Positions 17,364 through 27,256 of a stretch of 64,000 bases of DNA are shown in pieces. The DNA comes from Lachnospiraceae bacterium (GTDB lineage Bacteria > Bacillota > Clostridia > Lachnospirales > Lachnospiraceae): contig CAJTDX010000002.1 in NCBI GenBank assembly GCA_910575155.1, positions 1 to 64,000 on the forward strand. Reading direction: 5' to 3'. Below the pieces are notes generated by a model. That model was given only the letters and a program-made list of their open reading frames with translations, searched no databases and was not told the origin of the DNA. Every line of letters starts with the position of its first letter. The first letter of the stretch is position 1. The translations under genes and the position numbers were made by a program.

Positions 17364-17532
17364 ATCGTATCTGGAAATCTGTTCCGCGCTTCCTGGCGGG
17401 GAATGAGCGGTACTGCAGCCAGTCAAAAACAGCGGTTTAAGAAGCAAAAACAGCAAAATAGTACGATTGAAAAACGAAAAAAGATATGATAGCATAAATT
17501 TAAAAAATTACATATTGCAAAGGAGAACAGAA

Positions 17533-19023
17533 ATGAATGAGAAGGCTTACAACAGAGAGAAGTCGGTAAACCAGTTTTTACTCATTATCATTACGATCAT
17601 GGATTTGTTTTTGTTTTTTGGATATTTCGGCGATTACAGCAAAGGCAACATCGGGCTGGGATTTCTGATGGCAGTGGAGCTGACGGTTCTGACTTCCATG
17701 ATTGCGGATTACGCAGTGTTTCTGCACCGGAAAGACAGTGGAATATTCAAACATGTTTCCGTGATCGGTTACATGGTTGTCTATGCAATTGCATTGCTGG
17801 GAGCGCAGAATGATTTGGTTTTTGCAATCGTGTTTCCGCTGACGGTAATTTATATTTTATATTTTGATTATAAACTGATTTTGCGAATAACAGTGGTATA
17901 CAGTCTGATTACCGCTGCAGATCTCGTTTACACGGCGGCAGTGTTAAAACATATGCACTCCGGCGTTGCGTTAAACAGCACGTCTCTTCTGGTACAGGGC
18001 GCCTCCGTAATTGTTTACCTGATTGTACTTTGCGGTACGACAAAGATTTCAAACCGCAATAATGACGTGCGGATTGCAAGCCTGAGCGAAGAAAAGGAAC
18101 ATAGCGCAAGACTGCTGCAGGATGTGTTAAAAGTGGCGCAGGCAGTAAAAAAGAACTCTTCCCAGGCGGAGGAATATATCCGTATTCTGGGACGTGATGT
18201 GGATTCTACGGCTCAGGCGCTGTCAGGGATTTCAGACGGTAATTCCAATAATGCGGAGAGCATTGAAAAACAGACGGTTATGACGGAGCATATTCAGGGA
18301 ATGATACAGCGCGCCAAGGAAATGTCAGATGAGATGCTTGCACTGGCACAGCAGTCTCAGGAAGCGGTGGACGGCGGGCAGCGGTCCATGGACGACCTGC
18401 AAAAACAGTCTGATAATATGCAAAAGGCAAATGAACAGGTGGCTGCTTCTGTGATCAGCCTTATTGAAAATGCCGGGTCTGTGGATGAGATTACAGAACA
18501 GATTTTCGCTATTTCCAGCCAGACAAATCTGCTGGCTTTAAACGCGTCCATAGAGAGCGCCAGGGCCGGAGAAGCCGGGCGGGGGTTTGCCGTGGTGGCG
18601 GAAGAAATCCGGCAGCTGGCAGATGAAACAAGAAAACTGACAGAGCATATACAGAATATTGTCCAGGAACTGCGGCAGAACGCAGACAAGGCCAAGAATA
18701 CCGTGGACAATGTTATGGAGGCGTCCCAGAGGGAGCATGAACTGATCCGCAGCGCGGATGAACAATTTTCAGGTATCGGCGGCAGGATGGGGGAATTGAA
18801 CCGCAATGTGTCGGAGATTTACCAGAAGATTGAAGAAATTCTGGAATCCAATAATGCCATTGTGGACAGTATCAATGAGATCTCGGCAGTAAGCCAGCAG
18901 GTATCGGCCAATACCCAGCAGGCAGTGGAACTGGGAGAGGATACGAGCAGGCAGGCGCAGCAGGTACAGCAGCGCATGGATGAACTGCTGCAGACGGTGG
19001 GCGCGATCGACAAATATATTTAA
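17533..19023 (+). CDS. Methyl-accepting chemotaxis protein with six-helix membrane sensor
   Basis: The 496-residue protein has about six membrane segments in its first 185 residues and no extracellular sensor domain, then a cytoplasmic signalling coiled coil. The hairpin tip that binds CheA/CheW is clear ([20 protein letters not shown], then [15 protein letters not shown]). It lacks a HAMP domain. The input is probably a membrane-dissolved or energy signal; no chemotaxis genes are visible in the window. AAGGAGAACAGAA precedes ATG 17533, and TTGAAA, 17 bases, TAGCAT at 17467-17495 is a possible promoter. Confidence 0.9.
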   Translation: MNEKAYNREKSVNQFLLIIITIMDLFLFFGYFGDYSKGNIGLGFLMAVELTVLTSMIADYAVFLHRKDSGIFKHVSVIGYMVVYAIALLGAQNDLVFAIVFPLTVIYILYFDYKLILRITVVYSLITAADLVYTAAVLKHMHSGVALNSTSLLVQGASVIVYLIVLCGTTKISNRNNDVRIASLSEEKEHSARLLQDVLKVAQAVKKNSSQAEEYIRILGRDVDSTAQALSGISDGNSNNAESIEKQTVMTEHIQGMIQRAKEMSDEMLALAQQSQEAVDGGQRSMDDLQKQSDNMQKANEQVAASVISLIENAGSVDEITEQIFAISSQTNLLALNASIESARAGEAGRGFAVVAEEIRQLADETRKLTEHIQNIVQELRQNADKAKNTVDNVMEASQREHELIRSADEQFSGIGGRMGELNRNVSEIYQKIEEILESNNAIVDSINEISAVSQQVSANTQQAVELGEDTSRQAQQVQQRMDELLQTVGAIDKYI

Positions 19024-19027
19024 CGCC

Positions 19028-19061
19028 TTACATATATTTTACATGTTCCTGCAGATTACAT
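19028..19061. promoter_or_regulatory. TTACAT direct repeats upstream of the two-component operon
   Basis: TTACAT occurs at 19028-19033, 19039-19044 and 19056-19061; the first two are spaced 11 bases apart, one helical turn, as expected for an OmpR-family regulator dimer. The site lies 45-80 bases upstream of the response regulator start and may be its own operator. Confidence 0.4.
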
Positions 19062-19106
19062 GACAATAAAATGATAACATAAGAGACAGCGGAGGGATGC
19101 ACGAAG

Positions 19107-19775
19107 ATGATCAAAATTTTAATTGTGGAGGACGATCCTAATATTGCCAGGCTGATGGAGGCAACCGTCGCCATCGGCGGGTATGGCTGCGAGGTGTGCG
19201 GCAATGGCGAGGAAGCCTTTCAGAAAATGGAACATGAGAATTATGACTTGGTTCTTCTGGATGTAATGCTGCCGGATATGAGCGGTTTTGAGATTATGCG
19301 CAAACGTACCAATACAGAATCTCCCGTGATCTTCATCACAGCCAGGCAGGAGCTGACAGACAAAGTGCGGGGGCTGCGGCTGGGGGCCGAGGATTATATT
19401 GTCAAACCCTTTGAAGCCATGGAACTTCTGGCGAGGATTGAGGTGATTCTGCGCAGAGTGAAGCGGACAGAGTGTGTGTACCGTTATGGAAAAATTCTGG
19501 TCAATGTGGAAGAACATACCTGTAAATGTGCGGAAGAAGAGGTCTATCTGACCCCGAAGGAATTTGAGGTGCTGGTATTTTTTATCCAGCATAAGGATGT
19601 GGCAATCTCCAGGGACCGTCTGCTGGCAGCCGTGTGGGGGTTTGAATATGAAGGAGAGAGCAGAACCATTGATATTCATATTCAGCAGCTTCGCAAGAAA
19701 CTGAATTTAAAGGATAAGCTGGTGACGATTCCCAAGCTTGGGTACCGTCTGGAGAGCGCAAAGGAGCAGCAATGA
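19107..19775 (+). CDS. OmpR-family response regulator
   Basis: A 222-residue regulator: receiver domain (1-120) with acidic pair in IVEDD, phospho-acceptor Asp in LVLLDVMLPD, Thr in FITA and Lys in DYIVKPFE, then a winged-helix DNA-binding domain (about 128-220) with LTPKEFEVL and the recognition region ESRTIDIHIQQLRKKL. AGCGGAGGGATG stands upstream of ATG 19107. Its stop overlaps the histidine kinase start by four bases, so the two are translationally coupled. Confidence 0.95.
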   Translation: MIKILIVEDDPNIARLMEATVAIGGYGCEVCGNGEEAFQKMEHENYDLVLLDVMLPDMSGFEIMRKRTNTESPVIFITARQELTDKVRGLRLGAEDYIVKPFEAMELLARIEVILRRVKRTECVYRYGKILVNVEEHTCKCAEEEVYLTPKEFEVLVFFIQHKDVAISRDRLLAAVWGFEYEGESRTIDIHIQQLRKKLNLKDKLVTIPKLGYRLESAKEQQ

Positions 19776-21181
19776 AACTCTGGCAGAAAATATTTTTATA
19801 TACGATGGTACTGGTGATGCTTGCAGTGAGCCTCACCAGTATTTTGCTGTTAAAAAACAGTTTTTCCCTGGCGCTGGAACAGCGCAAACAGAGCGTGTAC
19901 AGTGAACATGAATTTCTGATTACAAGTTTTAAGAGCCTGATGCTGACAGAACGGCTGCGGGCAAATGTGGTTGTGCTGGATGAACAGGCGCTTCAGGGAT
20001 TTATGATAGACACTTTTGAGAAAAGTAAAAATGGAGTGGCGTTTTTTAACAGCGACACGCAGCAGATTTATGCAAATCAGAAAATGAAGATTCCCAAAAG
20101 ACTGATTGACAAGGTGAAGCACAGCGGAAGTCCTCATATGCAGATTGAGGATTATCAGCTCTATACGGCGTCGGGAGAAAGCATAGAAGGCAGGAATTAT
20201 TATGTAATTACAGAAAATAATATTCATGATGTGATAGAAACGCATGAGAATATGCTGTACCAGATTCAGGTGATTACCATGTCCTGCGCCATGGGAATAT
20301 CGCTGATTCTCATGGTGGTGGTGAAACTGCTGCTGAACCCTCTGAAAAGGGTCAATGAAGGTACCAGAGAGATCGCCCAGGGAAATTACCGGAAGCGTAT
20401 TAATGAAAAGGGACATGACGAGCTTTCAGAACTGGCGCGCAATATGAATATTATGGCGCAGGCAGTGGAAACGAATGTCCGCGCCCTGGAGGACGTCGCC
20501 GAAGACCGCAAACATTTTATAGATAATTTGTCGCATGAGATGAAAACGCCGCTCACTTCTATCCTGGGCTTCTCCGATTTGCTGCAGATTAAAAAAGATA
20601 TTTCAGAGGAGAGCCGCATTGAGTATGCAGGAATTATTAAAGAAGAAGCTACAAGAATGCGCACGCTGTCCGGTAAGCTTATGGAGCTGATTACCGTAGG
20701 GGAAGCCGAACTGGAATGGAAGCAGGAGGACATGAAAAAGCTTTTTGATGAAATTGGGACTTCTCTTAAGGTAGTGGCAGACAGTCATAACATGCAGCTA
20801 TATTGTGAAGGAGAGGCGGGAATGCTGTGGGTGGACCGGGAATTATTTAAATCGCTGCTCTACAATCTGGTGGATAATGCGATTAAAGCGTCTCAGGAAG
20901 GTGGAAAAATCCAGGTTTTGGGACGGTTTGAACATGGACAGTTTTGTATAGAGGTAGAAGATGAAGGCGTGGGAATCCCCAAAGAGGAGATTGAGAAGAT
21001 TACCCAGGCGTTTTATATGGTGGATAAGGTCAGGAGCCGCGCCAGCGGCGGCGCGGGACTGGGACTGGCGCTCTGTGCGGAGATTGTGTCTACCCACCGG
21101 GGAATGATGCGGTTTGAAAGTAAACTGGGCGAAGGGACGCGCGTCTTAATCCGCATGAAAGGAGGAAGGACGGATGCGTAG
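19772..21181 (+). CDS. Sensor histidine kinase
   Basis: A 469-residue membrane kinase. Transmembrane helix one (about 7-27) and two (about 165-190) flank an extracytoplasmic sensor of some 135 residues; HAMP follows (about 190-240), then HisKA with the phospho-acceptor His in NLSHEMKTPLTS, and the ATPase domain with N box LLYNLVDNAIKAS, G1 DEGVGIP and G2 GGAGLGLAL. The ligand is unknown. It overlaps both the response regulator and the downstream 21174 gene, so all three form one translational unit. Confidence 0.95.
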   Translation: MKLWQKIFLYTMVLVMLAVSLTSILLLKNSFSLALEQRKQSVYSEHEFLITSFKSLMLTERLRANVVVLDEQALQGFMIDTFEKSKNGVAFFNSDTQQIYANQKMKIPKRLIDKVKHSGSPHMQIEDYQLYTASGESIEGRNYYVITENNIHDVIETHENMLYQIQVITMSCAMGISLILMVVVKLLLNPLKRVNEGTREIAQGNYRKRINEKGHDELSELARNMNIMAQAVETNVRALEDVAEDRKHFIDNLSHEMKTPLTSILGFSDLLQIKKDISEESRIEYAGIIKEEATRMRTLSGKLMELITVGEAELEWKQEDMKKLFDEIGTSLKVVADSHNMQLYCEGEAGMLWVDRELFKSLLYNLVDNAIKASQEGGKIQVLGRFEHGQFCIEVEDEGVGIPKEEIEKITQAFYMVDKVRSRASGGAGLGLALCAEIVSTHRGMMRFESKLGEGTRVLIRMKGGRTDA

Positions 21182-22196
21182 GATAAAATCCATGCTGCTG
21201 ACGCTTATTTGCGCCGCTGTTATTTTAGGAATTGGATATCTGGGAATTGTGGAAAGCGGAAAAGAGATCCTGCGCAGGGAGAGCGTACCGGAAAAAGTGG
21301 AGTATGATAATGTGGGCTCCAATATATTTTACGGAAAAATCGACGATGATATTGAGATATTTCCCTGGAATTATTATGTAACAAACGGAAAAGGATTAAC
21401 GTCCGGCGTACCGGAATTCTTATCAGAAGCCCTGGCGGTTCAGCAGAGTAAGTTTGATGCAGGAGAATGGAGCGTACAGGAGGATAAGATGGTAAATGCT
21501 GTGGACTGTTATTTTGGTCAGCTGATTGCCTATGAGACAGACACGCAGATTGAAGAGGTCCTGAATTGCTATGAAGACAGCGGCAGGCATATCTATTATA
21601 ATATGGTGTTGGAGAAGGGAACGGGTTACGGGAATATCTATTTCTATCAGGATATCCTGCAATTAGGAGAGAAACAATACCAGGTACGGATTGCCTGCGG
21701 CGACTGGAGCGTTATAAGTTTCTGTTGTGCAGAGTATGATCCGAAAGACCGCCGGGAGCAGAAAAAGTGGAAAAAAGGCAAGCAGAAGCTGGTATCTGTG
21801 CTGGAGAAGTTTGAAAATGAACTAGCGGATTACGTAACTTTTATGACAAAAGTGGAGATTATGTCAGTTCCTTATTTTTATCTGGACGAAAATGAGTTAA
21901 ACAATATGGAAAACGCTTATCTTAGCAGTTTTTGTTTTCTGGATTATGTTATGCAGCAGGGAGAAAGCCAGACGGCAGAATTAACAGAAGAAATGCAAGT
22001 GATAAGGGAATACTGGGAATCGGAACGGCTTGCGCTTGGAGAGGAAAAAGGCATGGAAGATCTGTATTATTCCTATCAGGTAGTGGAATTGAAGGATATG
22101 ATTCTGCTTTTGGCGCAGGGGGATGAAACCATTGGCATTTATTATGATCCGGTAAATCAGAAGTTCTGCGGTTATAATTATTTTTATGAATATTAA
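21174..22196 (+). CDS. Unknown membrane-anchored protein of the two-component operon
   Basis: I do not recognise a family. The 340-residue protein begins with a single hydrophobic anchor (about 8-27, LTLICAAVILGIGYLGI) without a lipobox or obvious cleavage site, followed by an acidic extracytoplasmic region of about 310 residues containing two Trp/Tyr-rich segments and no cysteine-rich or catalytic motif I can name. Its start overlaps the histidine kinase stop by eight bases, so it is made with the sensor. An accessory sensor, or a regulated cell-surface output, are the natural guesses. Confidence 0.75.
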   Translation: MRRIKSMLLTLICAAVILGIGYLGIVESGKEILRRESVPEKVEYDNVGSNIFYGKIDDDIEIFPWNYYVTNGKGLTSGVPEFLSEALAVQQSKFDAGEWSVQEDKMVNAVDCYFGQLIAYETDTQIEEVLNCYEDSGRHIYYNMVLEKGTGYGNIYFYQDILQLGEKQYQVRIACGDWSVISFCCAEYDPKDRREQKKWKKGKQKLVSVLEKFENELADYVTFMTKVEIMSVPYFYLDENELNNMENAYLSSFCFLDYVMQQGESQTAELTEEMQVIREYWESERLALGEEKGMEDLYYSYQVVELKDMILLLAQGDETIGIYYDPVNQKFCGYNYFYEY

Positions 22197-22299
22197 TTTT
22201 TTAGAAACTCTTTAAAAAGCGGTTGTGCTATTGTGGGCCTTGAATTATAATAATACCAGGTTCCGGTTACAGAGACTGAACGAAAAAGGAGAATTCAGG

Positions 22300-23757
22300 A
22301 TGAGCAAGAAGGAAATATTTGAAGATACAGACTTTCATAAGGAAGAGCAGGATCTGGAAGCACAGGAGGAACAGGAGGACGACGGATACGAAGATATCTG
22401 TTATATTTGCCACAGACCGGAGAGCAAAGCGGGGAAAATGATTCACATCCCCAATGAGATCTGCATCTGTGGGGATTGTATGCAGAAAACCTTTGATACC
22501 ATGAATCATTCAGGGTTTCCTATGGGAGATCTGGGGAATCTGGGGAATATGCCCAATATCAGCATGATTAATCTGTCAGATCTGCAGAATATGAATATGA
22601 TGCCCAAGGCGCAGAAGCTGAAAAAGAAGAAGGCAAAAGAGAACAAAGAGAAACAGAAGCCGGTCCTGGATATCAAATCCATCCCAGCTCCTCATAAGAT
22701 TAAGGCAAGTCTCGATGAATATGTAGTCGGACAGGAATATGCCAAGAAGGTAATGTCAGTGGCGGTTTATAACCATTACAAGCGGGTTACATGCGATGAT
22801 TTGGACGGTATTGATATTGAGAAATCCAATATGCTGATGTTAGGTCCTACCGGAAGCGGCAAGACATACATGGTAAGGACGCTGGCAAAGCTTCTGGATG
22901 TGCCGCTTGCGATAGCGGACGCCACTTCCCTGACCGAGGCAGGATACATTGGAGACGATATAGAGAGCGTTGTGTCCAAGCTGCTTGCGGCGGCGGATAA
23001 TGATGTGGAGCGCGCGGAACATGGAATTATCTTTATTGATGAGATTGATAAAATCGCTAAGAAGAAAACCACCAACCAGCGGGACGTCAGCGGTGAGAGC
23101 GTGCAGCAGGGAATGTTAAAGCTGCTCGAAGGCGCCGAGATTGAGGTTCCGGTGGGGGCCAACAGCAAGAATGCCATGGTGCCGCTTGCCACCGTCAATA
23201 CCAAAGATATTTTGTTTATCTGCGGCGGGGCTTTTCCGGACCTGGAAGATATTATCAAGGAACGCCTCAATAAACAGTCTGCCATGGGGTTTCATGCAGA
23301 TTTGAAAGATAAATATGACGGCGAGGAAAATCTTTTGCAGCGGGCGGAAGTGGAGGATATCCGCAAATATGGCATGATTCCTGAATTTCTGGGGCGTCTG
23401 CCGGTGATTTTTGCATTGGACGCATTGACGGAGGATATGCTGGTGCGGATTCTTACAGAGCCGAGAAGCGCCATTGTCAAGCAGTATCAGAAGCTGCTTT
23501 CCATAGATGAAGTCAAGCTGGAATTTGAAGAAAATGCCCTGCATGCCATTGCAAGAAAGGCGAAGAAGAAGGATGTGGGCGCAAGGGCTCTGCGCGCGAT
23601 TATTGAGGAATTTATGCTGGACATTATGTATGAAATTCCCAAAGACGACAATATCGGCAAAGTGACGATTACAGAAGATTATATTGAAAATAAAGGCGGT
23701 CCTGTGATCAGTATGCGGGGATGTCTGGCCCTGGAGGAAAAAGCGGCGGGAATTTAA
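22300..23757 (+). CDS. clpX: ClpX-type AAA+ unfoldase with extended linker
   Basis: A 485-residue ClpX-family ATPase. The zinc-binding domain has Cys34, Cys37, Cys57 and Cys60; the AAA+ core has Walker A GPTGSGKT (182-189), Walker B FIDEIDK, pore loop GYIGDD, sensor region EFLGRLPV and an IGF-like ClpP-binding loop QSAMGFHAD. ClpX is usually about 420 residues; here an acidic N-terminal extension of about 30 residues and a Met/Asn/Lys-rich linker (about 70-125) make it longer. No clpP or tig is adjacent, unlike most Bacillota loci, so this may be a second ClpX. Start ATG 22300 follows AAAGGAGAATTCAGG. Confidence 0.88.
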   Translation: MSKKEIFEDTDFHKEEQDLEAQEEQEDDGYEDICYICHRPESKAGKMIHIPNEICICGDCMQKTFDTMNHSGFPMGDLGNLGNMPNISMINLSDLQNMNMMPKAQKLKKKKAKENKEKQKPVLDIKSIPAPHKIKASLDEYVVGQEYAKKVMSVAVYNHYKRVTCDDLDGIDIEKSNMLMLGPTGSGKTYMVRTLAKLLDVPLAIADATSLTEAGYIGDDIESVVSKLLAAADNDVERAEHGIIFIDEIDKIAKKKTTNQRDVSGESVQQGMLKLLEGAEIEVPVGANSKNAMVPLATVNTKDILFICGGAFPDLEDIIKERLNKQSAMGFHADLKDKYDGEENLLQRAEVEDIRKYGMIPEFLGRLPVIFALDALTEDMLVRILTEPRSAIVKQYQKLLSIDEVKLEFEENALHAIARKAKKKDVGARALRAIIEEFMLDIMYEIPKDDNIGKVTITEDYIENKGGPVISMRGCLALEEKAAGI

Positions 23758-23800
23758 TGCGGTAAGGTATGACTCAGGGAGGAGATCGCAGGAGCAAAGT

Positions 23801-23838
23801 AAAAGAAGAAGATTCTGTTCATGGAATTTTCTTCTTTT
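23801..23838 (+). terminator. Terminator after clpX
   Basis: AAAAGAAGAAGATTC and GAATTTTCTTCTTTT form a 15-pair stem with one G-U pair and an eight-base loop, ending in TTTT. An ATG at 23821 lies inside the loop and is therefore unlikely to be the start of the following gene. Confidence 0.7.
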
Positions 23839-23871
23839 GCATATGCTGATAAAAAAGGAAAGGGCAGTAAC

Positions 23872-25554
23872 ATGGAGTGTGAAGAAGCTGTCTATTCGAA
23901 TGATTATTACGATTTTATTATGGAGTACATTCTGGAGACCAGGAGTGAGCCGGGAAATTCCTGCGTCCAGAAACTGGATGAAAATTTCGATATTCTTTAT
24001 CTTCCGCGGGAGGGAAATCCTCCATTGAGTATTAAAAATTACAGTTATAATGCAATTCCGGCGCTCTATGCGCCTATGGATGAGAGCGCTCTGGAAGTAA
24101 GCGGAATTTTAAGACTGCAGAATCAGCCTACCCTGGGACTGAAAGGGCAGGGAGTGATGATTGGGTTTCTGGATTCCGGAATTGACTATGAGAGCCAGGT
24201 GTTTCGCAACAGCGACGGCAGTACCAGGATTGCCGCAATCTGGGATCAGACAGACCGCAGCGGCACGCCTCCCGGCGGATTCATTTATGGCAGCGAATAT
24301 CGGGATGAGCAGATTAATCGCGCTTTGAATTGTGAGAAGCCCAAAGAAGTTGTTCCCGTTACGGACGAAGACGGTCATGGAACTTATATGGCGAGTGTGG
24401 CGGCGGGCAGCGAAATTCCGGAAAAAAATTTTTCAGGAGCCGCTCCTTATGCCAGAATTGCGATGGTGAAGTTAAAGCCGGCGAAAGAATATCTGCGGGA
24501 ATTTTATTTTATCAATCCGGACGCTACCGCATATCAGGAAAATGATATTATGGCGGGCGTCAGATACTTAAGTCTTCTGGCAAAGGAGCGCCGCATGCCC
24601 CTTGTAATCTGCGTTGGTCTGGGTACGGATCTGGGCGGACATACCGGTACCAGTCCCCTGTCAACGATGCTGAATTTTGCAGCGCTGCAGAAAGAGCAGG
24701 CGGTGGTGATCGCAGCGGGAAACGAGGGAAATTCCCGTCATCATTTTCTGGGAGAGCTGGCGGAAAACGAGACGGTTAAAAATGTGGAAATTGACGTGGG
24801 GGCAAACGTACAGGGCTTTTATGTGGAAATGTGGGCGCAGGTGCCCCAGCGTTTTCTGGTGGATATTATTTCTCCTACCGGAGAGCGGATGCCCAGCGAA
24901 TATATATTATCCGGGGGACGGGAGTACAGTTTTCTGTTTGAAGATACAAAGGTATCTGTAGATTACCGGATTTTAGGGATTCTGGATGGTTCTCAGGTTG
25001 TTTATATCCGTTTTTCCAAGCCTACCCAGGGATTGTGGAATATTCGCGTTTACCAGGAAGGGGAGATTGGCAAATTTTTTCATATGTGGCTGCCGCTGGA
25101 AGAGTTTCTGACCGGGGAAGTTTTCTTTGTGCGCTCGAATCCGGATACCACCATAACAGTACCTTCCGGGGCCGTGGTGCCTATGGCGGTAGGCGCTTAT
25201 GATGTCAGAGATAACAGTATTTATCTGCGCTCTGGCAGAGGATTTGCGGCCAACGGTACCATTAAGCCTAATTTTGTGGCCCCGGGAGTGGAAGTGTTTG
25301 GGGCTGCGCCCGGAGACATGTTTGTCACAAGGAACGGCACCAGCGCCGCCTCGGCAGTGACCGCCGGAGCGGTGGCGCTTATGATGGAATGGGGGATTGT
25401 CCGGGGGAATTATTCTGCGATTTCAGGCATTGATATAAAAAATATGCTGATACGAAGCGCGGAGCGGGACCCCAGGCGCACATATCCTGACCGGGCGTAT
25501 GGCTGGGGACGGCTGAACTTATACCGGGCATTTGAAGAGATTCGGATCCGGTAG
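23872..25554 (+). CDS. S8 (subtilisin-like) peptidase
   Basis: A 560-residue serine protease with the complete triad: Asp101 in GFLDSGIDY, His169 in DEDGHGTYMAS and Ser491 in NGTSAASAV. The insert of about 200 residues between His and Ser regions (a jelly-roll-like domain) resembles the Csp germination proteases and their relatives in Clostridia. There is no signal peptide, consistent with a cytoplasmic or spore-associated role. The N-terminal 80 residues may act as a prodomain. Start ATG 23872 is preferred because GGAAAGGGC precedes it and the earlier ATG lies in a terminator. Neighbours give no spore-specific context. Confidence 0.88.
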   Translation: MECEEAVYSNDYYDFIMEYILETRSEPGNSCVQKLDENFDILYLPREGNPPLSIKNYSYNAIPALYAPMDESALEVSGILRLQNQPTLGLKGQGVMIGFLDSGIDYESQVFRNSDGSTRIAAIWDQTDRSGTPPGGFIYGSEYRDEQINRALNCEKPKEVVPVTDEDGHGTYMASVAAGSEIPEKNFSGAAPYARIAMVKLKPAKEYLREFYFINPDATAYQENDIMAGVRYLSLLAKERRMPLVICVGLGTDLGGHTGTSPLSTMLNFAALQKEQAVVIAAGNEGNSRHHFLGELAENETVKNVEIDVGANVQGFYVEMWAQVPQRFLVDIISPTGERMPSEYILSGGREYSFLFEDTKVSVDYRILGILDGSQVVYIRFSKPTQGLWNIRVYQEGEIGKFFHMWLPLEEFLTGEVFFVRSNPDTTITVPSGAVVPMAVGAYDVRDNSIYLRSGRGFAANGTIKPNFVAPGVEVFGAAPGDMFVTRNGTSAASAVTAGAVALMMEWGIVRGNYSAISGIDIKNMLIRSAERDPRRTYPDRAYGWGRLNLYRAFEEIRIR

Positions 25555-25590
25555 AGAAAATTTAAACATTACATAAGGAGAAATCAGAAA

Positions 25591-26037
25591 ATGAAATTTG
25601 CAGTATTGAGTTTAACCATATTTGGCGGAGACTTTTTCCTGAAAAATCATATGGAGAAGCATTTGAACAGGGGAGAGGAAAGAAGGATCTGTAAAGGCAG
25701 GATTCTGCTGCGCAGACATCATAATTACGGCATGGCGCTGAATATACTGAAAAACTGTCAGACGGCCTTAAAAGTCGTCTGCGGCAGTCTGCTGCTGCTC
25801 TTGGGAGCATTCTGGTTTCTTCTTTTGAGTAAAAAAGAGAATCCCGGCATTCTTCTGGGCGTAAGCCTGCTTCTGGGCGGCGGCGCCAGCAATTTTTATG
25901 ACCGCATAGCAAGGGGATATGTGGTAGATTATTTTAGTTTTTGTACGCCTTTTCACTGGCTGAATCAGATTATTTTTAATGTATCGGATCTGTGTATTTT
26001 TATGGGGGGAATCCTTGCGGTATGGAATGAGCGGTAA
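25591..26037 (+). CDS. lspA: Divergent signal peptidase II (LspA) family protein
   Basis: The 148-residue membrane protein carries the LspA catalytic pattern: NFYDR (Asp104) with VVDYF, and IIFNVSD (Asp133), plus the N-terminal GGDFFLKN that replaces the usual D-x-x-x-K motif, and HNYGMAL for the N-x-G-x-A strand. LspA removes signal peptides from prolipoproteins. It is divergent, short in its first helix and rich in Arg/His between residues 27 and 44, so it may be a second or specialised copy. AAGGAGAAATC precedes ATG 25591; a terminator follows at 26110. Confidence 0.75.
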   Translation: MKFAVLSLTIFGGDFFLKNHMEKHLNRGEERRICKGRILLRRHHNYGMALNILKNCQTALKVVCGSLLLLLGAFWFLLLSKKENPGILLGVSLLLGGGASNFYDRIARGYVVDYFSFCTPFHWLNQIIFNVSDLCIFMGGILAVWNER

Positions 26038-26109
26038 AAGCAGAGGAGAAACAGGATGTTCTGCAGCGGATGCAGTCTTTGAAATGCAGTCGTCTGTTTA
26101 TAACATAAC

Positions 26110-26134
26110 AAAAAGCTGCCGTTGGCAGCTTTTT
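26110..26134 (+). terminator. Terminator after lspA-like gene
   Basis: AAAAAGCTGCC, loop GTT, GGCAGCTTTTT. Confidence 0.85.
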
Positions 26135-26225
26135 GCAATCACCCGCGTTTCATCAAATATCTTATATCTTAATAAAAAATCGAAATTCTATATTCAGACA
26201 AAGGTACATTGAGAACTTGATGAGA

Positions 26226-26426
26226 TTAGCGTACTACAGTTACATTAACGGCCTGAGGTCCCTTTGAACCTTCGGTCACGTCAAACTCAACAGTAGCGCC
26301 TTCTTCTAAGGATTTGAAACCTTCCATATTTAATCCGGAATAATGAACAAATACGTCGTTTCCAGATTCATCGGAGATGAAACCATATCCCTTTTGGTTA
26401 TTAAACCACTTAACTGTACCTTGCAT
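26226..26426 (-). CDS. Cold-shock domain protein
   Basis: The 66-residue single cold-shock domain binds single-stranded RNA and DNA as a chaperone. RNP1 is KGYGFIS and RNP2 is VFVHYS, followed by [11 protein letters not shown] and GPQAVNV. Start ATG 26426 follows GGAGGTACTGAC; the open frame upstream (to 26570) is not part of the protein. Length and sequence are standard for CspA-like proteins. Confidence 0.97.
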   Translation of the reverse strand: MQGTVKWFNNQKGYGFISDESGNDVFVHYSGLNMEGFKSLEEGATVEFDVTEGSKGPQAVNVTVVR

Positions 26427-26553
26427 GTCAGTACCTCCACTATATAATCTATGCCCTTCTTGTGACATAACCCTAGGATAGCACATTATCCCCCAAAAGT
26501 AAAGGAAAATTTGTGAAATTCCTTGTTTTTGGGGCGATAAGAAGACAGGATCA

Positions 26554-27060
26554 TCAGACAAGCGGTTCAAAAGGGATTTTATGGTTTCTCAGGAACTGTT
26601 TTACCAGCTCGTCCCAGATATGCTCCAGTGATTGATCCATGGAAAACATATGCCTGGAGACGCCGGTGGTGCAGGTGAGCCTGTGATTCTGGTAAATCAG
26701 ATTCAGATGCATACCGGAAATGTCTTCTGTACTGAATGTGCGGCCGACCGAAGACAGGGTCCGTTCCAGATTTTTTTTCGAAAGCTGGAATACAAATTTA
26801 AAGGACGAGGGCGTGCGTTTTCCTTTTATCAGGTCAAAACATGCGGGGCGCACCAGTGAAAAAGGAATATAATCCTCCTGGACAGCCTGCTCGTAATCGT
26901 CGTCTTCGGGGCTGAAAAAGTCCGGATGGGAATGGCCGTCCAGAAGAACGGTCATGTAAGTGGTAATAGATCCTTCTGACAGAAGAAAGCTGTCGAAAGT
27001 CTCTGTGCGCAGTAAAATATGCATAAATTCTTTTATATTCAGAATGGATAATGCGGTCAT
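26554..27060 (-). CDS. DUF5721 protein
   Basis: A 168-residue cytoplasmic protein that I match to DUF5721, a family found mainly in Lachnospiraceae: the N-terminal KEFMHILL and [21 protein letters not shown] stretches are its hallmark. Function unknown. Start ATG 27060 has CAGGAGGTACAT directly upstream; the frame opens further but without homology. It precedes the cold-shock gene in the same orientation with a 127-base gap. Confidence 0.75.
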   Translation of the reverse strand: MTALSILNIKEFMHILLRTETFDSFLLSEGSITTYMTVLLDGHSHPDFFSPEDDDYEQAVQEDYIPFSLVRPACFDLIKGKRTPSSFKFVFQLSKKNLERTLSSVGRTFSTEDISGMHLNLIYQNHRLTCTTGVSRHMFSMDQSLEHIWDELVKQFLRNHKIPFEPLV

Positions 27061-27256
27061 ATGTACCTCCTGTTTTCCGCAGTAAAGGCGTGGCCGCCTT
27101 TGGCAGATGTGCAATCATAGTTTTATATTATCAGATTTTTGGATGGTATTCAATTCCGTTTGCAGAATGGCTGGAAAAACTTCTGCATTTATAGTATAGT
27201 ATTGAGAGATAATATAGAATAGATTAATTTGTGAGAAGAAATGCAGGAGGCAGGAA

